A stretch of DNA of 64,000 nucleotides from Lachnospiraceae bacterium (GTDB taxonomy: Bacteria; Bacillota; Clostridia; Lachnospirales; Lachnospiraceae): assembly GCA_017940415.1 (NCBI GenBank), contig JAGAYR010000044.1:62001-126000 (forward strand), written 5' to 3'. How positions within the stretch are numbered: position 1 is the first letter of the stretch; the number at the start of each line of letters is the position of its first letter. A program made the translations under genes and the position numbers. Positions 51,222 to 59,396 of the stretch are shown piece after piece. The notes under the pieces are model-generated. The model searched no databases and was not told the origin of the DNA. It saw only the letters and a list, made by a program, of their open reading frames with translations.

Positions 51222-51467
51222 ATGGCAGTTAAGATCAGACTTAGAAGAATCGGAGAGAAGAAGGCTCCTTTTTATCGCATCATCGTTGCAGATTCAAGAA
51301 GCCCCAGAAACGGCAGATTTATCGATGAGATCGGAACTTATGATCCTTCCAAGGATCCCAGCGAGTTTCATATCGATGAGGAAGCAGCTAAGAAGTGGAT
51401 TGCAAACGGCGCTCAGCCTACCGAGGTTGTCGGCAAGCTTTTCAAGGTAGCAGGCATCATTAAATAA
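51222..51467 (+). CDS. rpsP: Ribosomal protein bS16
   Basis: 81 residues, the usual length: [20 protein letters not shown] at the start, [20 protein letters not shown], then [17 protein letters not shown]. Small-subunit assembly protein. TTGGAGGAAT precedes it. khpA follows after 27 bp. Confidence 0.98.
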   Translation: MAVKIRLRRIGEKKAPFYRIIVADSRSPRNGRFIDEIGTYDPSKDPSEFHIDEEAAKKWIANGAQPTEVVGKLFKVAGIIK

Positions 51468-51494
51468 TCTTGCATTCAGATCTTAGGAGGCCTT

Positions 51495-51725
51495 ATGAAA
51501 GAACTCGTTGAAGTTATTGCAAAGGCTCTCGTAGAACATCCCGAAGAGGTTGTCGTAACCGAAACTAAGGAAGGCAATGATTATGTTGTCAAACTTTGTG
51601 TAGCTTCTTCCGATATGGGAAAAGTTATAGGTAAGCAGGGAAGGATCGCAAAATCGATCCGTTCCGTCGTAAAAGCAGCGGCATCAAGGGAAAATGCAAG
51701 AGCCGATGTTGAAATAACCGACTAA
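51495..51725 (+). CDS. khpA: KH-domain RNA-binding protein KhpA (YlqC)
   Basis: 76 residues forming a single KH domain with the GxxG loop in VIGKQGRIAKSIRSVVKAAA. In streptococci KhpA pairs with KhpB and binds RNAs linked to cell division. TTAGGAGG precedes it. The place between rpsP and rimM is conserved in Firmicutes (ylqD is absent). A terminator follows directly. Confidence 0.95.
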   Translation: MKELVEVIAKALVEHPEEVVVTETKEGNDYVVKLCVASSDMGKVIGKQGRIAKSIRSVVKAAASRENARADVEITD

Positions 51726-51733
51726 AAATCGAG

Positions 51734-51763
51734 CGGACCACCCCTAAGGTGGTCCGTATTTTT
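51734..51763 (+). terminator. Terminator between khpA and rimM
   Basis: CGGACCACC (51734-51742) pairs with GGTGGTCCG (51748-51756) around CCTAA, then TATTTTT. Only 17 bases separate it from the rimM start. Confidence 0.85.
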
Positions 51764-51780
51764 AAACTTGTTCAGATACT

Positions 51781-52290
51781 ATGAAAAATTATCTTAAAGC
51801 CGGGACAATCACACAGCCTTTTGGTATTAAAGGCGATACTAAGGTATATCCCCATACTGACGATCCTGCAATCTTCAAGAAGATCAAAAAAGTCTTTATG
51901 GAGAAAAACGGATCCTATGAAGAATATGAAGTTGAAAGTGCACGCATGGCACTTCCCCTTGTGATACTTAAGTTTAAGGGGATAGATACGCCCGAAGAAA
52001 TACGTGCTTTCAGACAGAGGGACATCTATATCCTTAGAGAGGATGCATCACCTCTTGAAGAAGGTGAGTATTATTTTGCGGACATTATCGGAATGGATGT
52101 AACGGATGATACAGGGGTATACAGAGGCAGGATCACAGATATCCTTCAGACCGGAGCAAATGATGTTTATGAGATTACCGCAGAAGACGGAAACTCATTT
52201 TTGCTTCCTGTGATAAAGGATTGTATCCTTAATGTGGACGTGGCCGAAAATAAAATGCTGATTCATATCCTGGAGGGATTACTGGATTGA
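51781..52290 (+). CDS. rimM: 16S rRNA processing protein RimM
   Basis: 169 residues. The N-terminal RimM barrel (LKAGTITQPFGIKGDTKVYP) is followed by a PRC-barrel domain (about 95-169: GEYYFADIIGMDV, LLPVIKDCILNVDV). It helps mature the head of the 30S subunit. The start fits the family, but no Shine-Dalgarno is visible in the 17 bases after the preceding terminator. It overlaps trmD by 4 bases. Confidence 0.94.
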   Translation: MKNYLKAGTITQPFGIKGDTKVYPHTDDPAIFKKIKKVFMEKNGSYEEYEVESARMALPLVILKFKGIDTPEEIRAFRQRDIYILREDASPLEEGEYYFADIIGMDVTDDTGVYRGRITDILQTGANDVYEITAEDGNSFLLPVIKDCILNVDVAENKMLIHILEGLLD

Positions 52291-53492
52291 TCTTTAAAGT
52301 GCTGACGCTTTTTCCCGAGATGATAAATTCCGTAATGGAAACCGGAATCATCGGAAGAGCTATTAAAAATGAAAAAATCAGTCTTCAGACCGTAAATATA
52401 AGAGATTTTGCCGATAATAACAGAGCCCAGGTTGACGATTACCCTTATGGCGGCGGTGCGGGTCAGGTTATACAGGCTCAGCCTGTTTTTGATGCATTCA
52501 AATCCGTTGTTCCCGATTCCGAGGATGAAGTCAGGAGAAGGGTTATATATCTGTCCCCTCAGGGAAGAAAATTCGATCAGAGATTGGCCAAAGAATTTGC
52601 AGCCGACGAGGAACTGGTTTTTCTATGCGGTCATTACGAGGGTGTCGATGAGAGAGTCCTTGATGAGATAGTTACGGATTTTGTCTCTGCGGGAGATTAT
52701 ATTCTTACCGGCGGAGAATTACCCGCTCTTATGGTCATGGATGCGGTGGCAAGATTGCTTCCCGGAGTTCTCGGTAATGATTCATCACCCGATATTGAAA
52801 CCTTTTACCGTGATCTTTTGGAATATCCTCAATATACCAGACCTGAAGTATGGCACGAAAAAGAAGTTCCTCCCGTCCTGCTTACCGGTAATCATAAGGA
52901 TATAGAAGACTGGAGACTTGAAAAGTCAATTGAAAGAACCATGAAGAACAGATCGGATCTGTTCAGGATCTATACCGAAAAGACTGCCCTGGTCAATAAG
53001 ATGAAGAAGGCAAAGATCCAGAATATCCCTGCCTCCGAGGCTCTTTCTTTTGACGATACGGATATTATTTTTTCGGGTAATTCCTATTATCTCTTATACG
53101 ATAATGATGTTAAGTCGTTTTTTGCAGGCTGCTTTGAAAAAAAGAACATGCTTATTGACGGCTATGAATCAAGGGTTATCAATAATGAGATCAAAAAGCA
53201 TGCCAAACCCGGAGATAAGGTAGTTCAGCTTAACCTTCCCGATATAATAACGGATAAGGATTATAAGGATGGATATCTTCTTGTTTTCACCGAAAGAAAT
53301 CCCTTATCTACCCAAAGGGTTAAGGAATATGGTGAATTCGGAGAGTATCTGAGGGAAAATGTAACGAAAGCCCTTCTTTTGGGCAAGACCTATTATGTGT
53401 TTGTGGAGGCCAAAGACAAGGAACATGTCAAAATGGCCAAAGCAATGGGATTTTACATGTCCTATATCAAAATAAAAGTATTCAGGAAATAG
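52287..53492 (+). CDS. trmD: tRNA (guanine-37-N1) methyltransferase TrmD with extra C-terminal domain
   Basis: 401 residues against about 240 for normal TrmD. Residues 1 to about 235 are canonical: LTLFPEMINSVMETGIIGRA, DDYPYGGGAGQV, CGHYEGVDERVL, the knot motif SAGDYILTGGELPALMVMDAVARLLPGVLGN, and YTRPEVWHEKEVPPVLLTGNH. Residues about 236-401 form an added domain that I do not recognise (LSFDDTDIIFSGNSYYLLYD ... YYVFVEAKDKEHVKMAKAMG). The end, with AMGF, faintly recalls GNAT acetyltransferases. It methylates G37 of tRNAs and prevents frameshifting. Start overlaps rimM. Confidence 0.95.
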   Translation: MIFKVLTLFPEMINSVMETGIIGRAIKNEKISLQTVNIRDFADNNRAQVDDYPYGGGAGQVIQAQPVFDAFKSVVPDSEDEVRRRVIYLSPQGRKFDQRLAKEFAADEELVFLCGHYEGVDERVLDEIVTDFVSAGDYILTGGELPALMVMDAVARLLPGVLGNDSSPDIETFYRDLLEYPQYTRPEVWHEKEVPPVLLTGNHKDIEDWRLEKSIERTMKNRSDLFRIYTEKTALVNKMKKAKIQNIPASEALSFDDTDIIFSGNSYYLLYDNDVKSFFAGCFEKKNMLIDGYESRVINNEIKKHAKPGDKVVQLNLPDIITDKDYKDGYLLVFTERNPLSTQRVKEYGEFGEYLRENVTKALLLGKTYYVFVEAKDKEHVKMAKAMGFYMSYIKIKVFRK

Positions 53493-53517
53493 AATACATT
53501 TATTTGAAGAAAAAACT

Positions 53518-53546
53518 TGCATTTTACATTGCATTATGTTAAATTA
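53518..53546 (+). promoter_or_regulatory. Probable promoter for rplS
   Basis: TTGCAT at 53518-53523 and TAAATT at 53541-53546, spacer 17, just upstream of the leader hairpins. Confidence 0.45.
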
Positions 53547-53566
53547 CCAATGTTGCGTTAAAAAGG

Positions 53567-53616
53567 TGGTCCTCTGTTACCCGTTAGAGGTATTAAGAAC
53601 ATCCTTTCGAAAAGGA
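53567..53616 (+). promoter_or_regulatory. Ribosomal protein L19 leader (candidate)
   Basis: CCTCT (53572-53576) and AGAGG (53587-53591) form a hairpin with loop GTTACCCGTT. A second hairpin, CCTTT-CGA-AAAGG (53604-53616), takes up the AAAGGAG ribosome binding site of rplS. This layout, with AAGGTGGTCCTCTGTTA upstream, fits the L19 leader found before rplS in Firmicutes. Feedback by L19 is the likely logic. Confidence 0.6.
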
Positions 53617-53623
53617 GTAGAAT

Positions 53624-53971
53624 ATGTCAGACATTATTAAGGAAATTGAAAAAGAGCAGCTTAAGAGCGAAGTTCCCGAGTTCAACGTTGGTGATACCGT
53701 TAAGGTTCACAACCGTATCGTAGAGGGCGAGAAGTCCAGAATTCAGATCTTTGAGGGAACCGTTATCAAGAGACAAAATGGTTCTAATCGTGAGACCTTT
53801 ACCGTTCGTAAGATTTCTAACGGTGTAGGCGTTGAGAAGACCTGGCCCCTTCATTCTCCCAATGTTGAGAAGATCGAGATCGTCAGAAAAGGTAAAGTCA
53901 GAAGAGCTAAGCTCAACTACCTTAGAGACAGAATCGGTAAGGCTGCCAAGGTTAAGGAAGCTGTTAAATAA
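53624..53971 (+). CDS. rplS: Ribosomal protein bL19
   Basis: 115 residues: [31 protein letters not shown] in pieces, [32 protein letters not shown], and the basic end [13 protein letters not shown]. 50S protein at the 30S interface. AAAAGGAG precedes it. It has its own leader and terminator, so it is probably a single-gene unit between trmD and lepB. Confidence 0.98.
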   Translation: MSDIIKEIEKEQLKSEVPEFNVGDTVKVHNRIVEGEKSRIQIFEGTVIKRQNGSNRETFTVRKISNGVGVEKTWPLHSPNVEKIEIVRKGKVRRAKLNYLRDRIGKAAKVKEAVK

Positions 53972-53988
53972 TTTTCCTGTATTAACTG

Positions 53989-54020
53989 ATAACCGGTGCT
54001 TATGCACCGGTTATTTTTTG
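53989..54020 (+). terminator. Terminator after rplS
   Basis: ATAACCGGTGC (53989-53999) pairs with GCACCGGTTAT (54004-54014), followed by TTTTTTG. Confidence 0.92.
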
Positions 54021-54111
54021 TGGTCTAAAAGCCCTATAAATGCTATAATATCTAAGGCTATGCGTACAAAAACGAGGCGGGTATAAAAGGCCTGCAAAAT
54101 CGGTATTTAAA

Positions 54112-54687
54112 GTGAAACAGGACGGGTATTACTTTTATAAAAAAAGAAAAAGATATTCCGATGATCTGATCCATGAAATCGTCCATTGGATGCTTGGGAT
54201 TTTTATCAGTCTTATTTTGGCCGTGGTGCTTGTATACTTCCTTGGGATCAGTTTCATCGTTTCGGGAGATTCCATGTCCCCCGGTTTGAATGACGGACAG
54301 AAGGTTCTGGTAAACAGCCTGGTATATAAGTTTTCTCAGCCCAAGCCGGGAGATGTGATTGTTTTTCTTCCCAATGGCAATACCAATCTGAATTATTATG
54401 TCAAAAGGGTTGTGGCCGTTCCCGGAGACCGTGTATATGTGGCAGACGGTAATTTGTATGTTAATGACGTTATTTCGGATGTTGTAAGCGGCAAAATAGT
54501 TGATCCCGGTATATTGTCGAACGAGATAACAATTGCTCAGGGTACTTATTTTGTTATGAGTGATGATCCTCTGGATGCGGATGATTCGCGAAACGCCAAT
54601 ATCGGACCCGTAGAAAACAGATATATAGAAGGAAAAGTATGGTTTGCATTTTCTAAGGACGATTCGAAAATGCATCTGGTAGATTAA
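54112..54687 (+). CDS. Type I signal peptidase, divergent copy
   Basis: 191 residues from a GTG start (no strong ribosome binding site). One membrane helix (about 28-50) precedes the catalytic Ser54 in SGDSMSPGLNDGQ, and the base Lys98 lies in NYYVKRVVAVPGD. The usual GDNRxxSxDSR box is altered to SDDPLDADDSRN. It should still cleave signal peptides outside the membrane, perhaps with a changed substrate range. A second, more typical signal peptidase lies at 55542; the pair flanks rbgA. Confidence 0.88.
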   Translation: MKQDGYYFYKKRKRYSDDLIHEIVHWMLGIFISLILAVVLVYFLGISFIVSGDSMSPGLNDGQKVLVNSLVYKFSQPKPGDVIVFLPNGNTNLNYYVKRVVAVPGDRVYVADGNLYVNDVISDVVSGKIVDPGILSNEITIAQGTYFVMSDDPLDADDSRNANIGPVENRYIEGKVWFAFSKDDSKMHLVD

Positions 54688-55542
54688 ATGGCAGGAAATG
54701 ATTACGGCTGGTACCCCGGCCATATGACAAAATCAATAAGAGCGATCAGAGGGGAACTGGGACTTGTTGACCTCTGTATTGAAGTAATAGATGCAAGGAT
54801 TCCTCTGTCCAGCAGAAATCCCGATATCGATGAACTGGCAAAGGATAAGTTCAGGCTTATCATTCTCAATAAGTCGGACCTTGCCGATGAAAAGAAAAGC
54901 CTTGCATGGGCTGAATATTTTAAATCCAAGGGAATCGAAACCCTTCAGCTATGTGCCAAAGAAAGAAAAGCGTCCGATCTTGTTAAAAAAGCTGCATTGA
55001 ATGTATGCCGTGAAAAGATCGAAAGAGATAAAAAGAGAGGGATTTTAAACAGACCAATAAGAGCAATGGTTTGCGGTATCCCCAATGTGGGTAAATCCAC
55101 GCTTATAAATACCATTATCGGAAAATCCAAGACTCAGACCGGCAACAAACCCGGTGTCACCAGAAGCAATCAATGGGTTAAGACCAATGCGGGAATTGAT
55201 CTTCTCGATACTCCCGGATTGCTTTGGCCTAAATTTGAGGATAAAACCGTTGGATTTAAACTTGCAGCCATCGGATCGGTAAATGATCAGGTTATCAATA
55301 CCATGCAGCTTGCCGGTGAGGTTATTGAGCTGATGAACGATCTTTATCCCGACAGGGTTAAGGAAAAGTACGATATCTTAGACCTGACAAAACCCGAAGA
55401 AGTGTTCAAAGCCGCTGCTTTGAAAAGCGGAATATTGCTTAAAGGCGGGGAACCTGATATTCAGAGAGCCGCAGATCTTATACTTACCGACCTCAGGAGC
55501 GGAAAGCTCGGGAGGATTACATTAGAGGAGCCTTTTTTGTAA
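54688..55542 (+). CDS. rbgA: Ribosome biogenesis GTPase RbgA (YlqF)
   Basis: 284 residues with circularly permuted GTPase motifs: G4 ILNKSDLAD comes first, followed by G1 GIPNVGKSTLIN and G3 DTPGLLWPK. It begins NDYGWYPGHMTKSIRAI, as usual. A C-terminal ANTAR-like RNA-binding region is present (about 200-284). It acts late in 50S assembly. The start follows the lepB stop without a gap, and the end overlaps the next lepB by one base. Confidence 0.96.
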   Translation: MAGNDYGWYPGHMTKSIRAIRGELGLVDLCIEVIDARIPLSSRNPDIDELAKDKFRLIILNKSDLADEKKSLAWAEYFKSKGIETLQLCAKERKASDLVKKAALNVCREKIERDKKRGILNRPIRAMVCGIPNVGKSTLINTIIGKSKTQTGNKPGVTRSNQWVKTNAGIDLLDTPGLLWPKFEDKTVGFKLAAIGSVNDQVINTMQLAGEVIELMNDLYPDRVKEKYDILDLTKPEEVFKAAALKSGILLKGGEPDIQRAADLILTDLRSGKLGRITLEEPFL

Positions 55543-56096
55543 TGGAAAAGAAAACCAAGAATAAAGTTCTTAAGGAATCATTCAACACCGCCCTGTATTT
55601 TCTCTTTGTTTTTGCCGTAACGGCATTGGTTCTTAAGTATGTCGGACAGAGATCCGTAGTTGAAGGTGATTCCATGTTCGGAACCCTATATGACGGCGAA
55701 AGCGTCTGGGTCAATAAGTTCACATACAGGATATCCGATCCCGAGAGATTTGACATTATTGTTTTCCCCTATGAGTATCAGGAGGATACATATTTTATCA
55801 AAAGAATTATCGGACTTCCCGGAGAGACCGTATACATTGACGAAGCCGGCAATATATACATAAACGGAGAACTTCTTGAAGAGAATTACGGATACGAAGT
55901 TATTAAGCCGGATTGCAGAGGGCTGGCCGCAACAGAGGTAGTTGTGGGAGAAGACGAGTACTTTGTTATGGGTGACAACAGGAATAACTCCATGGATTCC
56001 AGATATAACAATGTGGGCAATATACCCCGTGAGAAGATCATTGGTAAAGCTGTATTCAGGCTCTTCCCTTTAAAATCCTTCGGAGGCATTTACTGA
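55542..56096 (+). CDS. lepB: Type I signal peptidase
   Basis: 184 residues. Membrane helix (about 16-34), then Ser44 in VEGDSMFGTLYDGE, Lys87 in TYFIKRIIGLPGE and the intact box MGDNRNNSMDSRYNNVG. It removes Sec and Tat signal peptides. It starts on the last base of rbgA and ends on the first base of rnhB, so the cluster is tightly coupled. Confidence 0.95.
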   Translation: MEKKTKNKVLKESFNTALYFLFVFAVTALVLKYVGQRSVVEGDSMFGTLYDGESVWVNKFTYRISDPERFDIIVFPYEYQEDTYFIKRIIGLPGETVYIDEAGNIYINGELLEENYGYEVIKPDCRGLAATEVVVGEDEYFVMGDNRNNSMDSRYNNVGNIPREKIIGKAVFRLFPLKSFGGIY

Positions 56097-56851
56097 TGGA
56101 AAGCATCGGAGATATTAAAATTAAGATTGCAAACACGCCCGATGAAGATCTTCCTGGGATCATTGAACTTTACTCGGAGGACGAGAGGGGCGGAGTCATA
56201 AAACTGGTTGAGGGTGCCAGAAAGAGATACGATAAGCTCCTCGCCGAGAAGAAAAGAATTTATGAACTCAGATCTTTTGAAAGACAGTTCCCGGATCTTC
56301 AGTTTATCTGCGGAATAGATGAAGTCGGAAGAGGACCTTTTGCCGGACCCGTTGTTGCAGGTGCGGTTATACTTCCCAAAGACTGTGAGATTTTATACAT
56401 AAACGATTCTAAGAAACTGTCCGAAAAAGTAAGAGACAGACTTTATGACGAAATAAGTGAGAAGGCAGTATCTGCGGCTGTGGGTATAGTTGATGCCGCA
56501 AGGATTGATGAGATAAACATCCTTCAGGCTACATATGAAGCCATGAGACAGGCTATCGGAAAGCTTTCACCTCAGCCCGAGCTTTTGCTTAACGACGCTG
56601 TAACCATACCGGGAGTCGATATCAAACAGGTTCCCATCATTAAGGGCGATGCCAAGAGTATCTCCATCGGTGCGGCAAGCATTTATGCCAAGGTTACAAG
56701 AGACAGAATGATGAAAGAATATGATGCCGTATATCCCGAGTACGGTTTTGCGGCCAATGTTGGATACGGAACCGCGGCTCATATAGAAGCTCTCAAGAAA
56801 TACGGACCTTGTCCGATCCACAGAAGAAGCTTTATCCACAGTTATATTTGA
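56096..56851 (+). CDS. rnhB: Ribonuclease HII
   Basis: 251 residues. A helical N-terminal extension (about 1-70), common in Firmicute RnhB, precedes the catalytic domain: GIDEVGRGPFAGPVVAGAVI, INDSKKLSEK, LLNDAVTIPG and the SIGAASIYAKVTRD / YGFAANVGYGTAAHIEAL region with HRRSF. It removes ribonucleotides from DNA. Order rbgA-(lepB)-rnhB is conserved in Firmicutes. Confidence 0.96.
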   Translation: MESIGDIKIKIANTPDEDLPGIIELYSEDERGGVIKLVEGARKRYDKLLAEKKRIYELRSFERQFPDLQFICGIDEVGRGPFAGPVVAGAVILPKDCEILYINDSKKLSEKVRDRLYDEISEKAVSAAVGIVDAARIDEINILQATYEAMRQAIGKLSPQPELLLNDAVTIPGVDIKQVPIIKGDAKSISIGAASIYAKVTRDRMMKEYDAVYPEYGFAANVGYGTAAHIEALKKYGPCPIHRRSFIHSYI

Positions 56852-56869
56852 TATAGATCCGGAAAAAAC

Positions 56870-58750
56870 ATGACGGGAATAAGTGACGTATTCTTAAACG
56901 GAATAAGACCTGTTACGGATGTTCCATCTTCCAATGTTTCGGGAGAGGGTTCTGCTTACCTGTCATCTCTTAAAAACGGGGACACATTTACCGCCAAGGT
57001 GGTTGATGTTTCGGGTTCCGATGTTACGTTAAAACTTCCCACAGGCGGAACCGTTAATGCAAAACTGTCTTCCGAGATGAATATAACGGAAGGACAGACG
57101 ATATCTTTTGAAGTTAAAAACGGGGGATCGACAGTTTCAATTACCCCTTTATTGACCAATACCTCTGCCGATGTCAGTGTTTTAAAAGCTCTGAATCAGG
57201 CATCTTTGCCTGTTAACGATTCGTCCGTTTCCATGACGACGGAGATGATGAAAGCAGGGCTTTCCATAGACAGATCCTCACTCCTCGGAATGTATGAGAA
57301 GGTTATGAATAACCCTTCCGCAAATGTATCCGACATAGTTGATCTTACCAAGCTGGGACTTCCCGTAAATGAAGAGACTCTCGGTAATATAGAAAATTAC
57401 AAGAATCTTTCTTATCAGATAGATTCCGGACTTCAGGAACTTGCCGAAAAGACCGATCAGGCCCTTATGGACATGGTTAAGGGTGGAGATGTCACGAATG
57501 CAGCCAAACTGATGAGCAGCATAATCGATGCATCGGTTTCTTATTTGGAAGAGGGCGTTTCTGCCAGGGAATTCATTATGGCTCCCGAGAATCCTCTTCA
57601 GGAAGAAAATCCCGAAATCATAAATGACCTGTCCGAAGCTGTTGCAGATACGGAAGTTCCGGATAAGGTACCTGCTGATGGAAAAGCTCAGGTTTCTGCC
57701 GAGGCTGCTAAGCTTGTATCTGAAGACAAGGGAGCGGAAGATACATCGGATGTCAGGTCGGATGCGGCATCAAGAGCACTGGAACTTTTGAAAAATCTTA
57801 ATGCCGGAGATAATGTAAATAAACCTTCGGAGCAGCAAAACTTATCTGCACCCAAACAGGAAGTAACGGATAATCCGTTTAATCCGGAATCGGTTACCGC
57901 ACCTTCAGGCGGTGATGCCGAATTTGTAGAAAGCTTTGATAAAGCTTTGGAGCTTTACAGAGAAGTCAGCGGAGACAAAGAATATGTTCCCTCGGACATG
58001 AAAGATCTCTTTTCAAAAATATCTTTTACCCTTCAAAAGGCTGTCGCTGAGGGAGATGCGGAAACGCTTAAAAAGCTGGTTTCTTCAGATCCGCTTAAGA
58101 AACTTGCTCTGGGTACCCTTAAGGACATGTGGAGTATATCTCCTACGGAAGTTGCGGATAAGGATAAAGTCGAATCTTTATATAGAAGACTTTCATCACA
58201 GCTTAATATGCTTAAGGACGGTCTGACTAATGCGGGTGCTCAGAACACTCCGGCCATGAATGCCGCAGGCAATATGGGTTCCAACATAGATTTTCTTCAG
58301 CAGATCAATCAGATGTATGCTTATATCCAGCTTCCTCTGAAATTATCCGGAGGTGATTCTGCTCACGGTGATCTGTATGTGTTTTCAAACAGGAAGAACA
58401 TGAGCTCCGATGATTCCGTGGTGACCGCTTTTATGCATCTTGATATGGATAATCTCGGCCCTGTTGATGTGTATGTTTCCATGGATGTGAATGCGGGCGG
58501 CAAAGTATCAACCAACTTTACCGTTGCGGATGATGATACCTTGGATCTGCTTGATAAGAATATGCATCTTCTCACGGAACGTCTTCAGAAAAGAGGATAT
58601 GACCTTCAGGCATCCATGAAAGTAAAAGACGAGGATGAAGGCGCGGAAGAGGATGCTCTGGATAAAGGCGGGGTTAATCTGCTCCTGGTTCATGCAGGCG
58701 GAAACTCTTCTTACCGAGGATCAATGAGATCCTTTGATGTGAGGGCTTAA
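56870..58750 (+). CDS. FliK-like protein with C-terminal hook-length control domain (YlqG position)
   Basis: 626 residues, soluble and acidic, with no signal peptide. An N-terminal OB-like segment (about 25-90: LKNGDTFTAKVVDVSGSDVTLKLPTGG in parts) is followed by long helical and Ser/Glu/Pro-rich parts (about 100-450). The C-terminal region (about 480-600) has the Flg_hook pattern LPLKLSGGDSAHGDLYVF ... HLDMDNLGPVDVYVSMD ... LTERLQKRGYDL. It sits between rnhB and an FlhB-tail gene, matching ylqG-ylqH after rnhB in Bacillus. A role in flagellar or related export control is inferred; no other flagellar gene is present. Confidence 0.75.
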   Translation: MTGISDVFLNGIRPVTDVPSSNVSGEGSAYLSSLKNGDTFTAKVVDVSGSDVTLKLPTGGTVNAKLSSEMNITEGQTISFEVKNGGSTVSITPLLTNTSADVSVLKALNQASLPVNDSSVSMTTEMMKAGLSIDRSSLLGMYEKVMNNPSANVSDIVDLTKLGLPVNEETLGNIENYKNLSYQIDSGLQELAEKTDQALMDMVKGGDVTNAAKLMSSIIDASVSYLEEGVSAREFIMAPENPLQEENPEIINDLSEAVADTEVPDKVPADGKAQVSAEAAKLVSEDKGAEDTSDVRSDAASRALELLKNLNAGDNVNKPSEQQNLSAPKQEVTDNPFNPESVTAPSGGDAEFVESFDKALELYREVSGDKEYVPSDMKDLFSKISFTLQKAVAEGDAETLKKLVSSDPLKKLALGTLKDMWSISPTEVADKDKVESLYRRLSSQLNMLKDGLTNAGAQNTPAMNAAGNMGSNIDFLQQINQMYAYIQLPLKLSGGDSAHGDLYVFSNRKNMSSDDSVVTAFMHLDMDNLGPVDVYVSMDVNAGGKVSTNFTVADDDTLDLLDKNMHLLTERLQKRGYDLQASMKVKDEDEGAEEDALDKGGVNLLLVHAGGNSSYRGSMRSFDVRA

Positions 58751-59038
58751 ATGGCGGAAGATAAAAACAAAAAAGTCAAAACAGCCGTTGCTCTCGAGTA
58801 CGATCCTTCTGATGATGCCCCCAGGGTTATAGCATCCGGTACCGGAGTTCTTGCGGATAAGATAATAGAAAAGGCAAAAGAGAGTAACGTACCGATACAT
58901 CAGGATGATAAACTTGCTCAGACACTCTCTAAGCTTGAGATCGGCGAGATGATACCGCCCGAGCTGTATGAAGTTGTTGCAGAGATCCTTATTTTTGTAG
59001 ATTCCATGGATAAGATCAAGAATAAACTTAAAGGATGA
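58751..59038 (+). CDS. FlhB C-terminal-domain-like protein (YlqH type)
   Basis: 95 residues, equal to the cytoplasmic tail of FlhB/YscU export switches. TAVALEYDPSDDAPRVIASG, VLADKIIEKAKESNVPIHQDDKLAQ and LEIGEMIPPELYEVVAEILIFV follow FlhB closely. The membrane domain and the self-cleaving NPTH motif are missing; the protein starts just where the cleaved fragment of FlhB would. It begins on the base after the FliK-like stop codon and overlaps yraN by 4 bases. The role is unproven; a partner of the FliK-like protein is the natural guess. Confidence 0.88.
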   Translation: MAEDKNKKVKTAVALEYDPSDDAPRVIASGTGVLADKIIEKAKESNVPIHQDDKLAQTLSKLEIGEMIPPELYEVVAEILIFVDSMDKIKNKLKG

Positions 59039-59394
59039 ATAACAGAGAGAGCGGTTCATATCACGAAAGCATGGCAATTGAATATCTCACCGGTAAGGGT
59101 TATAAGATAATTGACAGAAATGTTTTAAATAAATGCGGTGAGATAGATATAATATGTATATCGGAAAAGAATGAGATAGTCTTCGTGGAAGTTAAATTCC
59201 GAAGCTCATCCAAAGCCGGGGATCCGCTCGAGGCTGTGGATCGGCGCAAGATACGAAAAATATGTAAAGCTTCTGCCGCATATTTAAGGTATCACAGTGA
59301 ATACTCGAATATGCAGGTCAGACTTGATGTTATAGGCATATATGATGACGGAAAGCTGAACCATATAGAAAACGCGTTTTATTATGAGGTTTGA
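59035..59394 (+). CDS. yraN: YraN (UPF0102) predicted nuclease-fold protein
   Basis: 119 residues. HESMAIEYLTGKGYKIIDRN, CGEIDIICISEKNEIVFVEVKFRSS gives the E..D...ExK nuclease-like core of the restriction-endonuclease fold. Length and motifs are typical. Cellular role unresolved. Usually near rnhB, as here. Overlaps the upstream gene by 4 bases. Confidence 0.93.
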   Translation: MNNRESGSYHESMAIEYLTGKGYKIIDRNVLNKCGEIDIICISEKNEIVFVEVKFRSSSKAGDPLEAVDRRKIRKICKASAAYLRYHSEYSNMQVRLDVIGIYDDGKLNHIENAFYYEV

Positions 59395-59396
59395 TC

